Positions 16,019 through 19,397 of a stretch of DNA of 19,397 bases are shown piece after piece. The notes beneath the pieces were generated by a model. The model had not been told where the DNA came from, made no database searches, and saw only the letters and a list, made by a program, of their open reading frames with translations. The position numbers and the translations under genes are program-made. The stretch is from Candidatus Latescibacterota bacterium (GTDB lineage: Bacteria; Latescibacterota; UBA2968; UBA8231). Location of the stretch: the NCBI GenBank assembly GCA_021295675.1, contig JAGWBY010000020.1:16793-36189 (forward strand). Direction: 5' to 3'. How positions within the stretch are numbered: the first letter of the stretch is position 1; every line of letters starts with the position of its first letter.

Positions 16019-16986
16019 CCGTCGTCCTCTTCCGGCCAGCCGGTCTGCGGCATGGCTTTGAGATCCCCGACAGTCTCAGCGGCCAAGAGGGCATCGACGA
16101 CCGCGGCCTCGGCAGCCGCAGCTCCAGCGGCAAAGAGCGAATAGAGCTTTTCTTCGTCCATCATCTTCACAGGTGCGTCCGGCTCTTGGATAATGCCCGT
16201 GGTGGAAAAGGCGAGGACTAGCCCCTCGCGCGTATGCGGGTTCCACAAGCCCGTCCGCGCTAGCCCCAGCGCGGCGCGGCCAGCCAACCGCTCTAGTTGG
16301 CGCGGGATCAAGGGCGCGTCCGTGGCCACCACCGCAGCAAATGTCTGCGGTCCCCCTGTCCGCTCGCCCACCGGCAGGACGCGTCCGGCCCAATACAACT
16401 CGCGCCCTCCGTTGACTGCCACCAGCACCCCCAGCGCGTATTCACCCGTTCGGCGCGAGGCCGTACCAACGCCGCCCTTGTAGCCAAAGGCCTGCAACCC
16501 GCCACCAACTCCGGCATTGCCCGTGGGCACCGCGCTGTCAGCGCTGGCTAATGCCTCGTCTGCGTGGGCGTGGGTCAGAGTCTTGCGGACGAGCACAGGA
16601 TTGTTGACAGCCGTGTCGTCGACCCCCACGACCACCGGCGGCCAGCCAGCTACGGTCGATAGTCCGGTGTCGCGGTCCAAGCTGTGGCGAATTAGGGATT
16701 CGTACACCCGGCCGACGACCGGGGTCGGGGCAAGGACAATGGGCGAGGAAAAGGTGCCGGAATCTTCGGCGACCCCGAGCCCGCTCATGGCGTCGCCGCC
16801 GTCTATGGAGAAGCGACCGATAAACAGCTTGCGCTCTTCTACTGAGGCTGGATACGGGACAATAGCCGTGAGGCCGGTGTGCAGGTCCGGTGTGCGAATA
16901 TCCACGTGACCCACGCTGACGCCGGCCACATCGACAATGGCGTTGTGCGGCCCCGCCGCATCGCCCGATAAGTGCGAGCGATTCAT
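16015..16986 (-). CDS. P1-family (S58, DmpA/BapA-like) peptidase, cytoplasmic, with Thr at the nucleophile position
   Basis: P1/S58 enzymes are N-terminal-nucleophile hydrolases that cut themselves into two chains and then remove N-terminal residues from peptides, amides or beta-peptides. The 323 residues show the family features: NAIVDVAGVSVGH at the start, GRFSIDGGDAMSG, GNAGVGGGLQAFGYKGG, VVATDAPLIPRQLERLA and RAALGLARTG. The self-cleavage site, where the family has Gly/Asn-Ser, reads PQ-T here (Thr215), so Thr would be the nucleophile. There is no signal peptide, so it is cytoplasmic, unlike its neighbour. ATG 16986 overlaps the upstream TGA (ATGA). Substrate unknown. Confidence 0.88.
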   Translation of the reverse strand: MNRSHLSGDAAGPHNAIVDVAGVSVGHVDIRTPDLHTGLTAIVPYPASVEERKLFIGRFSIDGGDAMSGLGVAEDSGTFSSPIVLAPTPVVGRVYESLIRHSLDRDTGLSTVAGWPPVVVGVDDTAVNNPVLVRKTLTHAHADEALASADSAVPTGNAGVGGGLQAFGYKGGVGTASRRTGEYALGVLVAVNGGRELYWAGRVLPVGERTGGPQTFAAVVATDAPLIPRQLERLAGRAALGLARTGLWNPHTREGLVLAFSTTGIIQEPDAPVKMMDEEKLYSLFAAGAAAAEAAVVDALLAAETVGDLKAMPQTGWPEEDDG

Positions 16987-18084
16987 TTGAGCCGGCCGTA
17001 TGCGCGCATGATTTCGAGCAAGCGGTCCAGCGGCAGGGCGTGGATGGTATTTCCAGCGCGGCCAGTCATGGTGTGGGCCGTGGTCAGCGAATTGAGAATG
17101 GCTTCCTCCGTAGCCTCAACTACCCCTTGGAACAGGCCTGAAATCCAGCGGTCGCTGAGCATGGCGACCGTATTCGGCGGCTCGGGAGAGGCCGTGGAAA
17201 ACGCCAGAAAGAGGTCACCGCTACCTTGGGTAGAGATCGCACCCGTGCGCGCCATGCCCAAAGCCACTCGCTTGCACACGCGCTGAAGTTGAATCGGGAT
17301 CAACGGCGCGTCCGTGGCCACTGCGGCAATAAGGGACTTGCTCTTGCCACCGCGTGCAGGCATCAGGTCGGTAATCTCCCGGCCCACTGGGACGCCGTCA
17401 ACGCGCAGTTGGGGCCGTCGGCCAAAATTCGCCTGCACCAGCACGCCCACGGTATAGACCTGATCGCCGCAGGGAATTTTGCGCGACGCCGTGCCAATGC
17501 CGGCCTTGAAGCTATAGGCCCGCATCCCAGTCCCACCGCCGACGCAACCTTCGGCCACCGGGCCGCCGCGCGCTGCGTCGAGGGCTGCAACCGCGTGTTC
17601 AGGTCGCACGTGCCGCCCGACCTCGTCGTGGAGAAACGCAGCCCACGTCTCGCCGACTATGGGCGCGGGCTGCAAATCGCTTTTGAACAGGTCGGGGTCT
17701 CGCGCCAGCATCCACTCCACCGCCCCATCGTACACCGCGCCGACGCTGGACGTGTTGGTAAAAAGGACGGGGCCGGCCAACAGGCCCGTGCGGCGCATAG
17801 AGCCTACCCCCATCAGCTCGCCGTTGCCGTTGAGCGTGAAGTCGGCGGCAAACGATCGCCGTCACGCCGGTGCGCACCGGCCCTCCCTCCTCAATCAGCG
17901 TCAGATGGCCGACCTGGACGCCCTCGACATCGGTAATAGCGTTATAGGGGCCAGTCGCCAACTCGCCAATGATAATACCCAACTCGCGCACACGCGCACG
18001 CTCTGGCCGCACGGGCGCAGCGCGGCCCAACGCAGGCCACACAGCCGCGCCCAAGCCCAAGCCGAGAAAGGTCCGGCGGTTCAT
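16983..18084 (-). pseudogene. P1-family (S58) peptidase with Tat signal, broken by a short deletion
   Basis: From ATG 18084 the protein begins MNRRTFLGLGLGAAVWPA, a twin-arginine signal, then YNAITDVEGVQVGHLTL and RTGVTAIV, typical of P1 peptidases. The frame then breaks at 17850-17856. The downstream part resumes as FAADFTLNGNGELMG (TTT at 17852) and runs intact to 16983. It includes GCVGGGTGMRAYSFKAG, Ser at the nucleophile position before LIAAVATDAPLIP (codon 17336-17334), and GSGDLFLAFSTA. The family loop between TAIV and the phenylalanine (roughly ten residues) is missing, and the loss is 2 modulo 3 bases. The upstream frame ends at 17599. ATG 18084 is 1 base after the upstream stop. As written it makes no full enzyme; a sequencing or assembly error is possible. 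Confidence 0.8.
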
Positions 18085-18085
18085 G

Positions 18086-19144
18086 TCAGAGTGCTTGGAC
18101 AATCCGCTCCCCTAGCTCGCGGCAACTCAACGCACCCCCTAAATCGGGCGTTCCCACGCCCTGCTCGCCGATTACCGCACGCACCGCTTCTTCGATTCGA
18201 TCAGCGCCCGCAACAGACTCCGAGTCACCGTGTTGCTGGCCCAACCAGCGCAGCATTAAGGCTGCCGACAGGATCATCGCCACCGGATTGGCTTTTCCCT
18301 GTCCGGCAATGTCGGGCGCAGTGCCGTGCGAAGGTTGGAACACAGCCGCGTCCTCGCCAATGTCCCCCGAAGGAGCCAGCCCCAAGCCGCCGACCAAACC
18401 AGCGGCTAAGTCCGAGATGATGTCCCCGTACATATTCTCAGTGACCAGCACGTCGTATCCCGCCGGTTGCTGCACCAAGTACATGCTCAGCGCATCGATG
18501 TACGCGTAGTCGCGCTCGACGTCTGGATAGTCGGCAGCCACCTCGTCGTACACGCTGCGGAAGAAGGCCATCGAGCGGAAGACGTTGGCCTTATCAACGC
18601 ACGTTACCTTCATCGGCGTTCGGCCGCGCTGCCGCGCCAACTCAAAAGCGTAGCGCACCACCCGTTCGGTTCCGGTTCGTGTAATCACCATAGAGTCCAC
18701 GGCCACTTCGCCGCGCAACTGGATGCCGCCGTTCATAGAGGCAAAAAGCCCCTCGACGTTCTCGCGCAGGATGACGAAATCAATATCGCCCGCCTTGAAC
18801 CCTTTGAGCGGAGTATGCGCGGCCGCATAGAGGTAAATCGGTCGCACCCCCGCGTATAGGTCCAATTGGAACCGCAAATCGACTTGGGGCCGCATCTCCG
18901 TCCCGTCCGGCCAGCGCACATGCGGCAGGCCCATCGCTCCCAACAGCACCGCATCCGCCCGGCGACATCCTTCCACCGTCGCCTCCGGCAGTGGGTCCCC
19001 TTGCTCCAGATAGCACCCCGCGCCACACGGATATTCGGCAAGAGCAAGGGCAGGAGCCTCCAACGCATTGAGCACCTTCAGGGCCTCGTCCATGACCTCC
19101 GGTCCGATGCCGTCGCCTTTGAGCACGGCGATGTCGTAGGCCAT
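18086..19144 (-). CDS. Isocitrate/isopropylmalate dehydrogenase-family protein (beta-decarboxylating), substrate uncertain
   Basis: The 352-residue protein starts at ATG 19144 (GGAG 6-7 bases upstream; a longer frame to 19186 lacks this). The family oxidises 2-hydroxy acids such as isopropylmalate, isocitrate, homoisocitrate or tartrate with NAD(P)+ and then decarboxylates them. Visible are AVLKGDGIGPEVM (residues 6-18), DAVLLGAMG, VRPIYLY, RENVEGLF, VDKANVFRSM with catalytic Lys185, the metal ligands Asp217, Asp241 and Asp245 (YIDALS, NMYGDIISD), and the dinucleotide motif HGTAPDIAGQGKANP. The usual catalytic Tyr of RENxEGxY is Phe134 here. The PDGTEMRPQVDLR segment and the enolase-superfamily neighbour 2 bases upstream suggest a sugar-acid or tartrate-like substrate instead of leucine synthesis; this is inference. 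Confidence 0.85.
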   Translation of the reverse strand: MAYDIAVLKGDGIGPEVMDEALKVLNALEAPALALAEYPCGAGCYLEQGDPLPEATVEGCRRADAVLLGAMGLPHVRWPDGTEMRPQVDLRFQLDLYAGVRPIYLYAAAHTPLKGFKAGDIDFVILRENVEGLFASMNGGIQLRGEVAVDSMVITRTGTERVVRYAFELARQRGRTPMKVTCVDKANVFRSMAFFRSVYDEVAADYPDVERDYAYIDALSMYLVQQPAGYDVLVTENMYGDIISDLAAGLVGGLGLAPSGDIGEDAAVFQPSHGTAPDIAGQGKANPVAMILSAALMLRWLGQQHGDSESVAGADRIEEAVRAVIGEQGVGTPDLGGALSCRELGERIVQAL

Positions 19145-19146
19145 TT

Positions 19147-19397
19147 TCAGCTCCACAAGCGGTCGTGTGGCCGCTCGTCGTCCCACTCGTCGGTGGGGCT
19201 AAAAATCTCCGGCTGGTCTGGGTCGGCAAACGACCGCAGAACTTCTTCATTGAGGCCGCTAAAGCCCAGTCCCGGCCCCTCCGGCACCGCAATGTGCCCG
19301 TCCTCAATCAGGGGCACCGGCAAGCCCTCGACCAAGCTGCTCCACTGTTCTAGCTGATCGACCGAGTGGTTTTCGAGCACCATGAAGTTTTCCGTCG
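19147..19397 (-). CDS. Enolase-superfamily (mandelate racemase/muconate-lactonising type) protein, C-terminal end only
   Basis: The frame is open from the right edge to TGA 19149-19147 and gives 83 residues. It contains ENFMVLENHSVD, PLIEDGHIAVPEGPGLGF, LNEEVLRSF and DERPHDRLWS. The IEDGHIAVPEGPGLG pattern is the usual C-terminal cap closure of mandelate-racemase/galactonate-dehydratase-type enzymes, which abstract a proton next to a carboxylate in sugar or hydroxy acids. An in-frame ATG at 19383 is internal, not a start. The catalytic barrel lies outside the window. It is 2 bases upstream of the dehydrogenase start, so the two are cotranscribed and may act in one pathway. Confidence 0.65.
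   Translation of the reverse strand, partial: TENFMVLENHSVDQLEQWSSLVEGLPVPLIEDGHIAVPEGPGLGFSGLNEEVLRSFADPDQPEIFSPTDEWDDERPHDRLWS

Noticed and set aside
1..19397. CRISPR arrays, tRNA or rRNA genes, transposases or integrases
   Set aside because: No regularly spaced short repeats, cloverleaf-like segments or recombinase motifs were seen on either strand, although the island at 11.0-14.0 kb would invite a search for them.

Overview
The window looks like a stretch of chromosome from a high-GC, Gram-negative bacterium, probably an uncultured lineage. Evidence for a double membrane is a murein lytic transglycosylase, TonB-like anchored proteins and a Tat-exported hydrolase. The mix of DUF4159 proteins, P1-family peptidases, an enolase-superfamily enzyme and an isopropylmalate-dehydrogenase-like enzyme reminds me of Latescibacterota-type or related FCB-group genomes. 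That placement is a guess from gene content, not a measurement.

Layout. (1) 1-2843, minus strand: two tandem copies of a DUF4159 gene. The downstream copy runs off the left edge. (2) 2844-2999: an AT-rich divergent promoter region with an inverted repeat. (3) 3000-8313, plus: a pyruvate dehydrogenase operon, aceE-aceF-lpdA. aceF carries a frame-breaking deletion (about 26 nt) in its catalytic domain. (4) 8292-8486, minus: a small ORF with a strong ribosome binding site. (5) 8613-11010, plus: an Slt-type lytic transglycosylase overlapping a small two-helix membrane protein. (6) 11011-13997: an accessory island that looks poorer in GC than its surroundings. It holds a coupled two-gene cassette of unknown function, a decayed copy of the 3' end of a DUF368 gene, and a large unknown gene whose reading frame continues past an in-frame TAG into a HEPN-like segment (R-x4-H). 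(7) 14005-19397, minus: a tightly packed operon read from the right edge. In order it holds the end of an enolase-superfamily gene, an isocitrate/isopropylmalate dehydrogenase-family gene, two P1 (S58) peptidases (the first broken by a short deletion), mutY and a DUF368/PopT undecaprenyl-phosphate translocase.

How it works together: aceEF-lpd converts pyruvate to acetyl-CoA. Slt and PopT both serve cell-wall turnover and lipid-carrier recycling, but they lie in separate convergent operons. The right-hand operon looks like sugar-acid or hydroxy-acid breakdown plus peptide or amide hydrolysis, with mutY and PopT translationally coupled at the end.

The most notable features are the interrupted HEPN-like gene next to a duplicated gene end, and the number of broken reading frames in 19 kb. 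There are four: aceF, one P1 peptidase, the HEPN-like gene and the DUF368 remnant. Either the region is decaying or the assembly contains errors, and the sequence alone cannot decide.
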